A DNA stretch of 64,000 nt from Nitrosopumilus piranensis (GTDB lineage: Archaea > Thermoproteota > Nitrososphaeria > Nitrososphaerales > Nitrosopumilaceae): positions 186,001-250,000 of the forward strand of contig NZ_CP010868.1 in the NCBI RefSeq assembly GCF_000875775.1, written 5' to 3'. Positions 1-7,520 of this stretch are shown here, one piece after another (within the stretch, counting starts at the first letter, position 1; the number at the start of each line of letters is the position of its first letter). The notes below the pieces were generated by a model. That model did no database searches and was not told the DNA's origin. It saw only the letters and a program-made list of their open reading frames with translations. The translations under genes were made by a program, and so were the position numbers.

Positions 1-93
1 ATGGAAGTAGCAGACAAAATCGTAAATCTTCAAAGAGATGGCAACGATTGCCCTTTAGAAAAAGCACAAATGACTCGTGTAACTGTGGAATAA
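1..93 (+). CDS. C-terminal end of a cyclophilin-type peptidyl-prolyl isomerase (partial)
   Basis: Only the last 30 codons lie in the window, open at the left edge and ending in TAA at 91-93. The residues (MEVADKIV, then CPLEKAQMTRVTVE) match the closing helix and strand of cyclophilins. They align with the stretch FETLDKIA ... VRITKVSVV of the complete cyclophilin domain at 61593-63125. Cyclophilins catalyse cis-trans isomerisation of prolyl bonds. The in-frame ATG at position 1 is probably internal. The next gene starts directly after the stop codon. The family call rests on a short tail, so it is moderately sure. Confidence 0.6.
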   Translation: MEVADKIVNLQRDGNDCPLEKAQMTRVTVE

Positions 94-987
94 ATGAAAA
101 CACAAATTATTTCAATTTTTGTTGTAATGTCATTAATTTTTGTGATACCATTAGCTAATGCACAAATTTCTCTTGGAGAAAAAGCTGAACAAGAATCTGT
201 AGAAGTGTTCATAAGTTCAAATGGCAATGTTGAGGTAAAACACGTAGTAAAACCATCAAATTTACCTGTAGATCTTGAATTAATTAATGGTACAATATCA
301 AATCTTTCAGTAACAAATGAGCATGGTGAGAATTTAGAGTTTTCAACTAATGATAAAAACGTAGTATTAATTCAACCAGCAATAGAAAATTCAATTGTTA
401 AATACAATATTTCTGATGTACTTTATCTAAAGGAAAGAGTTTGGACATGGGATTTCAGATATCTTGAAACAACTTCATTCATTTTTCCTGAGAAAGTAGA
501 TTTTGTATTCAGTAATGAACGACCTGTTTTTCTTGGAGATAAGAAAGGAATAGCATGTCATGGGTGTCAAATGCTTTTGGAGTATTCAACAGATGAATTC
601 AAAAGTTTTGAAAAAATAAAATGGGAGGATAAGGAATTCATAGTTGCAATAATAAGTAATTCGAAGGTGAATGAATTTGTTTTTGACCAACCAACAAAAA
701 GCATTACTTATGATGTATCTGAAAAAAATAGATTTGTAAATACAATTATTCCATTAGAATTATTGTGGGGACCGTATTCAGTTTTCCTAGATGATGAAAA
801 AACATTTTTTCATGAATATATCAATAATGGGACTCATGTTTGGGTTAGCGTAATTCCTGAAACATCAGGAGAAGTTACAATCATAGGGACTACTGTGATT
901 CCTGAATTTCCAATAATTGCACCTCTAGCGATAGGATTTTTGATGATTCTTGTATTGCCATTTATGAAAAAATTTAATCTCCGCTAG
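94..987 (+). CDS. secreted protein with PEF-like C-terminal membrane anchor
   Basis: 297 residues. An N-terminal signal peptide (about residues 1-23, hydrophobic and ending ANA) is followed by a long beta-rich extracellular region with a CHGC motif near residue 153. The C-terminus has IPEFPIIAP, then one hydrophobic segment and a basic end (KKFNLR). That layout resembles the PEF/PEFG-CTERM tails of archaeal surface proteins that are thought to be handled by an archaeosortase. This variant reads PEFP rather than PEFG, and no archaeosortase gene is in the window. The gene starts on the base after the preceding cyclophilin stop, which suggests co-transcription. Function unknown; likely a cell-surface protein. 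Confidence 0.7.
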   Translation: MKTQIISIFVVMSLIFVIPLANAQISLGEKAEQESVEVFISSNGNVEVKHVVKPSNLPVDLELINGTISNLSVTNEHGENLEFSTNDKNVVLIQPAIENSIVKYNISDVLYLKERVWTWDFRYLETTSFIFPEKVDFVFSNERPVFLGDKKGIACHGCQMLLEYSTDEFKSFEKIKWEDKEFIVAIISNSKVNEFVFDQPTKSITYDVSEKNRFVNTIIPLELLWGPYSVFLDDEKTFFHEYINNGTHVWVSVIPETSGEVTIIGTTVIPEFPIIAPLAIGFLMILVLPFMKKFNLR

Positions 988-1129
988 ACCCACATGAACA
1001 AAACCCATATTCATCAATCCTAACATCACAAACGGGGCATTTTTCACCATAATCTACTTCCCAGGGTTCTTTTCCAAACAATTTGAAGTGATCATCAATT
1101 TCAATTGGGATTTCCCGTTTCTTTTCCAA
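974..1129 (-). CDS. small zinc-ribbon-like protein, 51 aa
   Basis: Reading the minus strand from a TTG at 1129 gives an uninterrupted 51-residue frame ending TAA at 974-976. It starts MEKKREIPIEIDD and has a CPVC pair plus a CSC pair near the end (CPVCDVRIDEYGFCSCG), as expected for a four-cysteine zinc ribbon. It fills the otherwise empty gap between two genes and overlaps the 3' end of the upstream convergent gene by 14 bp. No TATA box was confirmed, and an upstream in-frame TAA limits the frame to this length. The protein-like composition and paired cysteines make it probably real; its partner is unknown. Confidence 0.55.
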   Translation of the reverse strand: MEKKREIPIEIDDHFKLFGKEPWEVDYGEKCPVCDVRIDEYGFCSCGSSGD

Positions 1130-1177
1130 TAATTTGTATAGATGCTTTTAGTATACATACATTGTCGGAGAAAAATA

Positions 1178-1366
1178 ATGAAAATTGAATGTGGGTGTCA
1201 TTGTATCAAATGTAAAAGCACAAATCTTGAATCCAACAAGATTGGAGAAGTAGAAAAAGATGGGTATTTTGACATACATCATACATGTAATGAATGCAAT
1301 ACACATTTTGATCATCTAGATGGAGAAACTTTTTCTAATTGTCAAAAATGTAGTTTTTCTAGTTAG
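1178..1366 (+). CDS. small zinc-ribbon protein
   Basis: 62 residues with three cysteine groups: CGCHCIKC at the N-terminus, CNEC in the middle and CQKC near the end, typical of zinc-ribbon folds. The ATG at 1178 is preferred over an upstream in-frame start at 1142. It removes a poor leader, and a TATA-like TTTTAGTATA at 1146-1155 lies at the usual leaderless distance. The 3' end overlaps the convergent gene at 1359 by 8 bp. It could be a nucleic-acid-binding or adaptor protein. No specific family recognised. Confidence 0.65.
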   Translation: MKIECGCHCIKCKSTNLESNKIGEVEKDGYFDIHHTCNECNTHFDHLDGETFSNCQKCSFSS

Positions 1367-1835
1367 GTACTAAGGTTTCAACAAAATAATGAGCTCTATT
1401 CTCATGAGAGTTTTTCAAAATTTCTTTGTTTGATGCCATTTTTGCTAATGCTTTTGATACATCTAATGGACTTGCAGCCCAACCATACTCACGTAGTTGT
1501 TCAACAGTTTCTGTCACTGTACGAGGAGAATCAAAAAATCTACTAGTTTCCAAAATACGTAGTTTTGATTTTACTTCATTTGGTGCAATATGTGTTGGTT
1601 CATTAAATTCAGGTTCAAATGTTTCTGCATCTTCTAAAGATTCCAATCCAAACTGGGTAGGATTTTCAACAGGTTTTGGTGCAGATTCAGGCTCATAAAC
1701 AATTTTTGCATGATTTTCAGGTAAATGATTTGATATTTTTTCAATAATTTCCCCTAATGTTTGATTATCAACATAAAAATCTCTAGAGTCAACCTCAATT
1801 TCGTTCTCTCCTAACTTGAGTTTAATTCTAGCCAT
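1359..1835 (-). CDS. hypothetical protein with C-terminal winged-helix-like region
   Basis: 158 residues from the ATG at 1835 (MARIKLKLGENEIEVD); a TTG two codons earlier is also open. The N-terminal 45 residues form a short beta-rich module. A proline- and acid-rich linker follows. The last 55 residues (TVTETVEQLREYGWAASPLDVSKALAKMASNKEIL...) look like a winged helix, with a helix-turn-helix and a wing ending in YFVETL. The architecture suggests a DNA- or protein-binding regulator. I do not recognise a named family. It is convergent with the zinc-ribbon gene to its left. Confidence 0.6.
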   Translation of the reverse strand: MARIKLKLGENEIEVDSRDFYVDNQTLGEIIEKISNHLPENHAKIVYEPESAPKPVENPTQFGLESLEDAETFEPEFNEPTHIAPNEVKSKLRILETSRFFDSPRTVTETVEQLREYGWAASPLDVSKALAKMASNKEILKNSHENRAHYFVETLVPN

Positions 1836-1938
1836 CAGCAAATAATCATATAATTTTGATTTATTTTGTTAGCTCTAAGGAGCTTAAAGAGTAGATCAAA
1901 TCTTTTACACAATTTATTGGGATTTTTTCCCTTTTGCG

Positions 1939-1944
1939 TTAAAA
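1939..1944 (+). promoter_or_regulatory. TATA box for the 1967 gene
   Basis: TTAAAA is centred 25.5 nt before the ATG at 1967, the spacing that recurs throughout this window for leaderless transcripts. Confidence 0.45.
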
Positions 1945-1966
1945 TATAATTTTCTCAAAATTAGTC

Positions 1967-2416
1967 ATGAATTCATCGAAAAAGGGTGGTTTGGTTGTTC
2001 TTTTCATTCTAGGAATGATTATTTTTGGATATTCGCAGTATGCTTCAGCATCTCAAATAGAAGTAAACATTACTCAGAGTGAATTATTAAATGAAGATGA
2101 AAAAGGATCAAACTACAATATAGAATTACAATTTGTAAATCCATCGTTACTGATACTGACTTCAGGTACAACTGAATTCTTTGTTATTGCAGATGATCAA
2201 ATGATAGGCAAAGGTCAGTTAGAACCATTCACATTACAACCATTAGATAGTAGTTATGTAAAAGGAACTTTTCATACAGATTCAGATAATGAAGAGTCTC
2301 AATCTGTAAAAATTACAGGACTGACAAAATATGACATGTTCTTTACATCTATTGAAATTCCATTTGTTTACTATCCAACAGAAGAGCAAGCAAGAGAATT
2401 TATACATCAAGGATAA
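1967..2416 (+). CDS. secreted or membrane-anchored hypothetical protein
   Basis: 149 residues. A basic start (MNSSKKGG) leads into one hydrophobic segment (about residues 9-28) ending near ASAS, so it is either a signal peptide or an N-terminal anchor. The rest is beta-rich and acidic, with no cysteines and no catalytic motif that I can see. It resembles small immunoglobulin-like surface domains in outline only. A TATA box sits 25.5 nt before the ATG. The next gene, a PfkB kinase, has its own TATA box inside the end of this one, so the two need not form an operon. Confidence 0.6.
   Translation: MNSSKKGGLVVLFILGMIIFGYSQYASASQIEVNITQSELLNEDEKGSNYNIELQFVNPSLLILTSGTTEFFVIADDQMIGKGQLEPFTLQPLDSSYVKGTFHTDSDNEESQSVKITGLTKYDMFFTSIEIPFVYYPTEEQAREFIHQG
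2399..2404 (+). promoter_or_regulatory. TATA box for the PfkB kinase, inside the upstream gene
   Basis: TTTATA is centred 26.5 nt before the ATG at 2428. It lies within the last codons of the preceding gene, showing a separate promoter despite the 11-nt gene gap. Confidence 0.5.
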
Positions 2417-2427
2417 TTTCTTCACAA

Positions 2428-3321
2428 ATGCTTACTGTTTTTGGTTCAACAGCACTAGATACAATTAGGACACCAAAAAAAACACTAAAGAATGTTTTAG
2501 GAGGGGCAGCAACTTTTGCTGCAATTTCTGCAAGCAATTTTGTAGATACAGGACTAATTGCAGTTGTTGGAAAAGATTTTCCAAAACAACATCACAAAAC
2601 TCTATCAAAATATCTTGATTTAGAGGGATTATCCATCAAAGATGGAAAAACATTTCGTTATGACGGAAAATATGACAACACACTAAGTACTAGATCAACA
2701 TTAAAGACAGAACTAAATGTTCTTGCAGATTTTAAACCAACAGTTCCTGAGGCATATAGAAAATCTCAATTTGTATATCTTGCAAACAATGATCCCGAAC
2801 AAAATACTTCTTTAATTAAAAAGTTTGATAAAGTAAAATTTTCAATGTGTGATACTATTGATTTTTGGATTTCTACAAAAAGGGATGCTGTAATAAAGAT
2901 GATAAGATCTGTAGATGCAGTTGTAATTAATGATGAAGAGGCTAAACTCCTTACAAAAGAATTCAATTTGATAAAATGTGCAAAAAAGATGATGCAGTGG
3001 GGGGCAAAATATGTAATTATTAAAAAAGGAGAGCATGGTTCACTCATGTTTTATGATGATGTAATTTTTCCAACAGCTGGTTTTTCATTAGAGGATGTAG
3101 TAGATCCTACAGGTGCAGGGGATTCTTTTGCAGGTGCCATGATAGGATATTTGGCAAGTAAAAAATCAACTAGTCTGTCTGAGATTAAAAAAGCAGTAGT
3201 CTATGGAAATGTTTTGGGTTCATTTGCAGTTGAAAGATATGGATTAGATGGTTTGCTAAAGATCAAAAATGGCGACATTAAAAAAAGAGTCAAGATATAT
3301 GAAAAAATGATCAGATTCTAA
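2428..3321 (+). CDS. PfkB-family sugar/nucleoside kinase
   Basis: 297 residues, the usual length of ribokinase/PfkB enzymes, which transfer phosphate from a nucleotide to a sugar or nucleoside hydroxyl. The N-terminus carries the substrate-side glycine pair (GGAATFAAISASN). Near residue 225 is the second PfkB signature DPTGAGDSFAGAM, with the catalytic aspartate and the anion hole. The middle holds VVINDEEAKLLT, the typical family helix after the lid. Substrate cannot be read from the sequence. It has its own TATA box and no clear operon partner; a MazG-type pyrophosphatase follows 40 nt downstream. Confidence 0.85.
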   Translation: MLTVFGSTALDTIRTPKKTLKNVLGGAATFAAISASNFVDTGLIAVVGKDFPKQHHKTLSKYLDLEGLSIKDGKTFRYDGKYDNTLSTRSTLKTELNVLADFKPTVPEAYRKSQFVYLANNDPEQNTSLIKKFDKVKFSMCDTIDFWISTKRDAVIKMIRSVDAVVINDEEAKLLTKEFNLIKCAKKMMQWGAKYVIIKKGEHGSLMFYDDVIFPTAGFSLEDVVDPTGAGDSFAGAMIGYLASKKSTSLSEIKKAVVYGNVLGSFAVERYGLDGLLKIKNGDIKKRVKIYEKMIRF

Positions 3322-3361
3322 AAAAGACTTAAGTTCAATAATTTTTCAAATTAATTTATCG

Positions 3362-3709
3362 TTGTCACAAGAAGTAACTGAAGACAGATTAGATACCATT
3401 TTCAAACTTCAAAAAGGATTATCAGAGATGATGAAACTTGATAGATATCCAAAAGATTCGGAGGGAAGAGTATCAGCATTATGTACTGCTATAATGCATG
3501 AAGCAGTAGAATTGCAAAGAACAACTAATTGGAAATGGTGGAAAACTCCAAGTAAATTTAATGAGGAAGAAGCAAGAGAAGAATTAATAGATATTTGGCA
3601 CTTTGTAGTTCAAGCATCACTTGAATTAAATCTCACACCAGATGATATTGTAGCTGAATACAAAAAGAAAAATGAGATCAATAGAGAAAGACAGAGAAAC
3701 GGATATTAA
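3362..3709 (+). CDS. MazG-superfamily nucleotide pyrophosphatase (dimeric dUTPase/dCTPase-like)
   Basis: 115 residues, all-helical. The metal-binding pattern of all-alpha NTP pyrophosphatases is visible: EAVELQ near residues 47-52 (ExxE-type) and EELIDIWHF near residues 76-84 (ExxxD). A WKWWK segment between them is typical of the dUTPase/dCTPase branch, which hydrolyses dUTP or dCTP to the monophosphate and pyrophosphate. Start is TTG at 3362; the next in-frame ATG is 22 codons inside and would remove the first helix. Likely role is nucleotide-pool sanitation. Exact substrate not determined. Confidence 0.75.
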   Translation: MSQEVTEDRLDTIFKLQKGLSEMMKLDRYPKDSEGRVSALCTAIMHEAVELQRTTNWKWWKTPSKFNEEEAREELIDIWHFVVQASLELNLTPDDIVAEYKKKNEINRERQRNGY

Positions 3710-3714
3710 GAAAT

Positions 3715-4182
3715 TTAGATATTTTTAGAAATTTTTTCAAGATTGGTTTCATTTATCAAATCAATTATTGTGATATTTTTTTGAAAGTACTCTATTGCAT
3801 CTTTAGAAACTGTAAGATATGGCTCAGGGCTAGTAGAATTAATTATTCTAAAATTTTCATCAACTCCATTTTTGTGTAATTGTAATAAAGAATGACCTGA
3901 TTTGTGTCCCCAAACCTCTTTTCCACAAAGAATAATTTTTTTAATATTCTTATTTTGATAGATATATTGTATTATACTATCAATTCCTTTATTTTCTGAA
4001 AATAATCTGCCAATAATTGCTACATTAGATAATGCCCCATGATCCTTAAGATCATCAATCAAAGATACGCTCGATAGTGTACATATAGCAATTTGTGAAT
4101 TGACATTTCCAATGTAAAATTCTTCTTTGATAGGTAGAACAACCTTACATATCTCTCCAATTAGATTTCCAAGGCTATTCAT
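3715..4182 (-). CDS. orphan MtrA-like protein (tetrahydromethanopterin S-methyltransferase subunit A family)
   Basis: 155 residues, matching the soluble part of MtrA. Key segments are IILCGKEVWGHKSGHSLLQLHKNGVDE and then SPEPYL near residue 120. In methanogen MtrA the histidine in this glycine-rich stretch ligates the corrinoid cobalt, and here the GHKSGHS histidines are present. No membrane helix is present, unlike full-length MtrA, and no other Mtr subunit lies in the window. Its ATG overlaps the stop of the DegT aminotransferase gene by 8 bp, so the two are one transcript. Possible roles are a corrinoid methyl carrier or a cobalamin-dependent methyl-transfer partner. Family assignment is firm, function is not. 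Confidence 0.75.
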   Translation of the reverse strand: MNSLGNLIGEICKVVLPIKEEFYIGNVNSQIAICTLSSVSLIDDLKDHGALSNVAIIGRLFSENKGIDSIIQYIYQNKNIKKIILCGKEVWGHKSGHSLLQLHKNGVDENFRIINSTSPEPYLTVSKDAIEYFQKNITIIDLINETNLEKISKNI

Positions 4183-5263
4183 GTACTAAATCACGCACAG
4201 TTTTTGCAATATATTCAATGTTTTTGGTAGATACATTTGGATGAATAGGTAATGACAAAACGTGTTTTGATGCCCAATCAGTATTTGTTAATTTTGATTT
4301 TGTGTTATAAATAGGGATTTTATGTACAGGCACTGGATAATAAACTGCAGCTCCAATTCCTTTTGAATTTAATTTTTTTAGAACAGAATTTCTATTTTTT
4401 GTGGTAATAGTGTACAATGCCCAATTGAATTTTTCATTTTTTCTTTCTAAAGGAGTTTTAATTTTTGTTTTAGATAACAAGTCTGACAATAGTTTTGCAT
4501 TACGTCTTCTTTGTTGAATAAATTTTGGTAGTTTCTTAATTTGAATTTTAGCTATAGCAGCACTAATTTCAGGAAGTCTTAGATTTAATCCAAATATTTT
4601 AGAATCATATCCTTTAATCATTCCATGATTTCTAATCATCAATAATTTTTCGTAAAGTTTTTTGTTATTAGTAACTGCAACTCCCCCCTCTCCAGAAGTT
4701 ATTACTTTTCCAGGATAGAAACTATAACATCCGAGTTCAAAAAATGTGCCAGTTTGTTTTCCTTTAAAAGTCGAGCCAAGAGATTGTGCTGCATCTTCTA
4801 TTACTGATAGATTATGCTTTTTTGTTATCTCTTTGATTCTATCAAGTGATGAAATATGGCCATACAAATGTACAGGCATTATTGCTTTAGTTTTCCTAGT
4901 AATTTTTTTTACAATTGATTCTGGATCAATTGTAAAATTTTCTTTTAATATATCTGCAAAAACAGGTTTTGCTCCTGTAGATGCTATGGCATTTGCACTA
5001 GCAACAAATGTAAAAGAAGGTACGATTACTTCATCACCTTGTTTAATATCAAGTGCATAAAGTGCTGCTTGCAGTGCAGCAGTACCAGAATTAACTGAAA
5101 CAGCGTATTTTATTTTTACAAAATCTTTAACGAGTTTTTCAAATTCTTGTACATTCTTTCCACCATTTTTAGAGGCAGAGGTAAGTCCTCCTGATTTTAC
5201 TACAGAAGTTACTGCTGAAAGTTCTTCTTTACCTAAAATAGGCGTGTTAATTGGAATTTTCAC
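4175..5263 (-). CDS. DegT/DnrJ/EryC1/StrS-family PLP aminotransferase
   Basis: 362 residues from a GTG at 5263. A perfect TATA box (TTTATA at 5287-5292) is centred 26.5 nt upstream. A longer frame from an ATG at 5308 would start before that promoter and overlap the divergent gene. These enzymes transfer an amino group to keto-sugars, usually for surface polysaccharides or glycans. Visible features are AVSVNSGTAALQAAL (PLP phosphate loop), VIEDAAQSLGS (aspartate holding the pyridine nitrogen) and SFYPGKVITSGEGG (Schiff-base lysine). The downstream partner in the same transcript is the MtrA-like gene, an unusual pairing. Confidence 0.85.
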   Translation of the reverse strand: MKIPINTPILGKEELSAVTSVVKSGGLTSASKNGGKNVQEFEKLVKDFVKIKYAVSVNSGTAALQAALYALDIKQGDEVIVPSFTFVASANAIASTGAKPVFADILKENFTIDPESIVKKITRKTKAIMPVHLYGHISSLDRIKEITKKHNLSVIEDAAQSLGSTFKGKQTGTFFELGCYSFYPGKVITSGEGGVAVTNNKKLYEKLLMIRNHGMIKGYDSKIFGLNLRLPEISAAIAKIQIKKLPKFIQQRRRNAKLLSDLLSKTKIKTPLERKNEKFNWALYTITTKNRNSVLKKLNSKGIGAAVYYPVPVHKIPIYNTKSKLTNTDWASKHVLSLPIHPNVSTKNIEYIAKTVRDLVHE

Positions 5264-5286
5264 AAATTTTGTCCTTACTACTAATG

Positions 5287-5292
5287 TATAAA
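5287..5292 (-). promoter_or_regulatory. TATA box for the DegT aminotransferase
   Basis: On the minus strand TTTATA is centred 26.5 nt before the GTG at 5263. It decides the start in favour of the GTG over the upstream ATG at 5308. Confidence 0.6.
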
Positions 5293-5313
5293 GACCATCA
5301 GTACGCATGAATT

Positions 5314-5319
5314 TTTATA
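5314..5319 (+). promoter_or_regulatory. TATA box for the divergent membrane protein
   Basis: TTTATA is centred 26.5 nt before the ATG at 5343. It lies 21 nt beyond the TATA box of the divergent gene, so two promoters share about 80 bp. Confidence 0.6.
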
Positions 5320-5342
5320 TTTCAAAATTTGGCAATGGCATA

Positions 5343-5915
5343 ATGAAACCACGTCATCTAGAAAGAACAGACAAAGGGTACAAAGTTTTTCTGTATATTT
5401 TCTATGTTTGTGGATTTATCATGGCATCATCTTTAGTGTATGGAGTATATGTCACAACTATTGAGTGGATGGAAAGTGGCACGTATGTAATGGGTGAGGC
5501 CATACACAATACAACTATTCCATTTGAAAATTTTGCAAGAGTATCAACATGGATATTTTTTTCTACAATAATTGGATGGTATTGTGTTTCTAGAATTGGA
5601 TGGAAAAGAACAGCAGGAAATAAAATTGTTGGAACAAAAATGGCATTGCTTCAACTGATGTTATTGGGATTTGCAATTATTACATTATTTGAGGTGCTCT
5701 ATAACTTTTCAATATTAACAGCACAAATTTCTGCAGGTATTACAGATGGGGTTCTTCCAGATATTGATAGACTGTCAATTGCATATCCAGATCCAGAACG
5801 TCCGTGGAATACAATTTTTGCAATCAAAATGTTTCTTGCATCATTTATCATCAGTACACATGCATTCTATCTAAGTACAAAACCTAGAAAACCATTAGAT
5901 GAATCAGAGACTTAG
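5343..5915 (+). CDS. multi-pass membrane protein of unknown function
   Basis: 190 residues from the ATG at 5343 (MKPRHLERTDKGYK), chosen because its TATA box is 26.5 nt upstream. An in-frame ATG at 5307 would lie upstream of that box. About four hydrophobic segments are visible: FLYIFYVCGFIMASSLVYGVY, FARVSTWIFFSTIIGWY, ALLQLMLLGFAIITLFEVLY and MFLASFIISTHAFYL. A polar loop (GVLPDIDRLSIAYPDPERPWN) lies between the last two. No catalytic motif or transporter signature is evident. Probably a lineage-specific thaumarchaeal membrane protein; I cannot name its role. Confidence 0.6.
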   Translation: MKPRHLERTDKGYKVFLYIFYVCGFIMASSLVYGVYVTTIEWMESGTYVMGEAIHNTTIPFENFARVSTWIFFSTIIGWYCVSRIGWKRTAGNKIVGTKMALLQLMLLGFAIITLFEVLYNFSILTAQISAGITDGVLPDIDRLSIAYPDPERPWNTIFAIKMFLASFIISTHAFYLSTKPRKPLDESET

Positions 5916-5971
5916 CATACTTAGTAAATTTTTTGTAAAAACTATTTCTTCTAGTATAACCAAAAAATATC

Positions 5972-6160
5972 ATGGGATTATTTGGTGGAAATAAAAATGA
6001 GTTAAAATGTAAAAAATGCGGAACAATTCTTTCAGATTCAGAGAGATTAAAAAGACATCAAGAAGTAGCACATAACAAGAAAAAAGAAAAATGTAGAGTT
6101 TGTGGAACAGAGTTTAACACGCAAGAAGATTTGCGAAAACATAAAAAAAATTGCAAGTAG
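5972..6160 (+). CDS. two-finger C2H2 zinc protein
   Basis: 62 residues, very basic. Two C2H2-like fingers are plain: CKKCGTILSDSERLKRHQEVAH and CRVCGTEFNTQEDLRKHKKNC, the second with a terminal CCHC-like H/C pair. This arrangement suits binding to nucleic acid. The N-terminus MGLFGGNKNE is a short glycine-rich leader. It stands alone between a membrane protein and a convergent hypothetical gene. A small DNA/RNA-binding or regulatory role is inferred. Confidence 0.75.
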   Translation: MGLFGGNKNELKCKKCGTILSDSERLKRHQEVAHNKKKEKCRVCGTEFNTQEDLRKHKKNCK

Positions 6161-6168
6161 TTTTTAGA

Positions 6169-6378
6169 TTATTCAGAAAGACCTGATTCATATTTTGGAG
6201 GTCGTTTTAGGGCTTTTTCTATAGATACCAAGTTTTTTATTTCATTTTTTGAATTCATAGTCAAAGTTTTGACCATTTCCGTACCTAATTGTACTGATTG
6301 TTCAGGTAGTGTCTCTAAAAATTTTTCAAGACCTTTTTTGTAATTTTCAATTAATTCCAATCCTTCTTCAAGAGTCAT
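6169..6378 (-). CDS. small helical hypothetical protein
   Basis: 69 residues from the ATG at 6378 (MTLEEGLELIENYKKG). An ATG four codons upstream at 6390 is also possible and neither has a convincing TATA box. The protein is almost wholly helical and charged, with no cysteines and no membrane segment. It is divergent from tyrS, whose promoter region it shares. No recognised family. Confidence 0.5.
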   Translation of the reverse strand: MTLEEGLELIENYKKGLEKFLETLPEQSVQLGTEMVKTLTMNSKNEIKNLVSIEKALKRPPKYESGLSE

Positions 6379-6440
6379 AATTATGATCAAATGATCTTCT
6401 ATTCAAAGGTTCTAAATTTTTCAAAAACTCTTTGAATAAC

Positions 6441-6446
6441 TTTATA
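6441..6446 (+). promoter_or_regulatory. TATA box for tyrS
   Basis: TTTATA is centred about 30 nt before the TTG start at 6474, slightly longer than the usual 26 nt. A leader of a few bases is possible. Confidence 0.4.
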
Positions 6447-6473
6447 CGTTTACTAGTCAAAAGTTGATTTGAT

Positions 6474-7520
6474 TTGGATATAACTAAAAAAGTTGATTTA
6501 ATTGAAAAGCCTCCAACTGAGGAAGTTGTAACACGTGATGAATTAATTGAATTATTCAAAATAAATTCATCTCCAAAACATTACATTGGTTTAGAAATTT
6601 CTGGTTTTTTACATCTTGGTAGTCTAATCAGTACAGGATTCAAGATTAATGATTTTGCAAAGGCCGGTGTAAAGTGTACAGTATTTCTTGCAGATTGGCA
6701 CACATTAATCAACGATAAACTAGGGGGAGACTGGGAAACAATCTCTAAAGTTTCAAGATATTATCAAGATGCATTCAAATTAGTTTGTCCTGATGCAGAA
6801 ATTATTTTAGGATCAAAACTTTATGAAGAAAAAACAGAATACTGGTCAGAACTTGTGAAATTTACAAAACATATGTCATTAGCCAGGACGATGAGAACTT
6901 TGACAATAATGGGTCGTTCTGAAAATGAAGAAAAAATAGATGTTGCAAAGTTACTTTATCCAGCAATGCAAGCAGTTGATATCCATTCTATGAATGTAGA
7001 TATTGCACATGCTGGAATGGATCAGAGAAAAATCCACATGTTAGTCAGAGAAATATTTCCTAAAATGAAATGGAAAGTACCAGTAGCTGTTCACCATAAA
7101 TTATTGCCAGGACTTTCCAAGCCTGCAGATACTAGTGATTCACAAATTTTAGGAAAAATGAGCAAATCTGATCCAAATTCTGGAGTTTTTATTCACAATA
7201 CAGATGATGAAATCAAGAAAAAGATGAACAAAGCCTGGTGTGAAGAGACAAATGTAGAGAATAATCCGCTATTAGAAATTACAAAGACAGTGATTTTTCA
7301 TGAATTCGATGAGATGAATGTAGAAAGACCTGAAAAATTTGGTGGAAATGTATCATATCAAAATTATAATCAACTTGAAACAGATTTTGCTGGAAAAAAA
7401 TTACATCCAGGAGATTTGAAACAAACAGTTGGAAATTATTTGGTAAAAATAATATCTCCAATTAGAGACAAGCTAAATCTAACTGAAGAATTACATGAGG
7501 CCATTAAGAAAAGTTACTGA
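6474..7520 (+). CDS. tyrS: tyrosyl-tRNA synthetase, archaeal type
   Basis: 348 residues, the expected length for archaeal/eukaryotic-type TyrRS, which charges tRNA-Tyr using ATP. Class I signatures are present: HLGSL in place of HIGH near residue 43 and KMSKS near residue 230. The tyrosine-pocket segment DIHSMNVDIAHAGMDQRKIHMLVRE fits this branch. The start is TTG at 6474 (MDITKKVDLIEKPP), and an internal ATG would remove part of the N-terminal arm. It overlaps the convergent cbiH gene by 7 bp at the 3' end. Confidence 0.9.
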   Translation: MDITKKVDLIEKPPTEEVVTRDELIELFKINSSPKHYIGLEISGFLHLGSLISTGFKINDFAKAGVKCTVFLADWHTLINDKLGGDWETISKVSRYYQDAFKLVCPDAEIILGSKLYEEKTEYWSELVKFTKHMSLARTMRTLTIMGRSENEEKIDVAKLLYPAMQAVDIHSMNVDIAHAGMDQRKIHMLVREIFPKMKWKVPVAVHHKLLPGLSKPADTSDSQILGKMSKSDPNSGVFIHNTDDEIKKKMNKAWCEETNVENNPLLEITKTVIFHEFDEMNVERPEKFGGNVSYQNYNQLETDFAGKKLHPGDLKQTVGNYLVKIISPIRDKLNLTEELHEAIKKSY

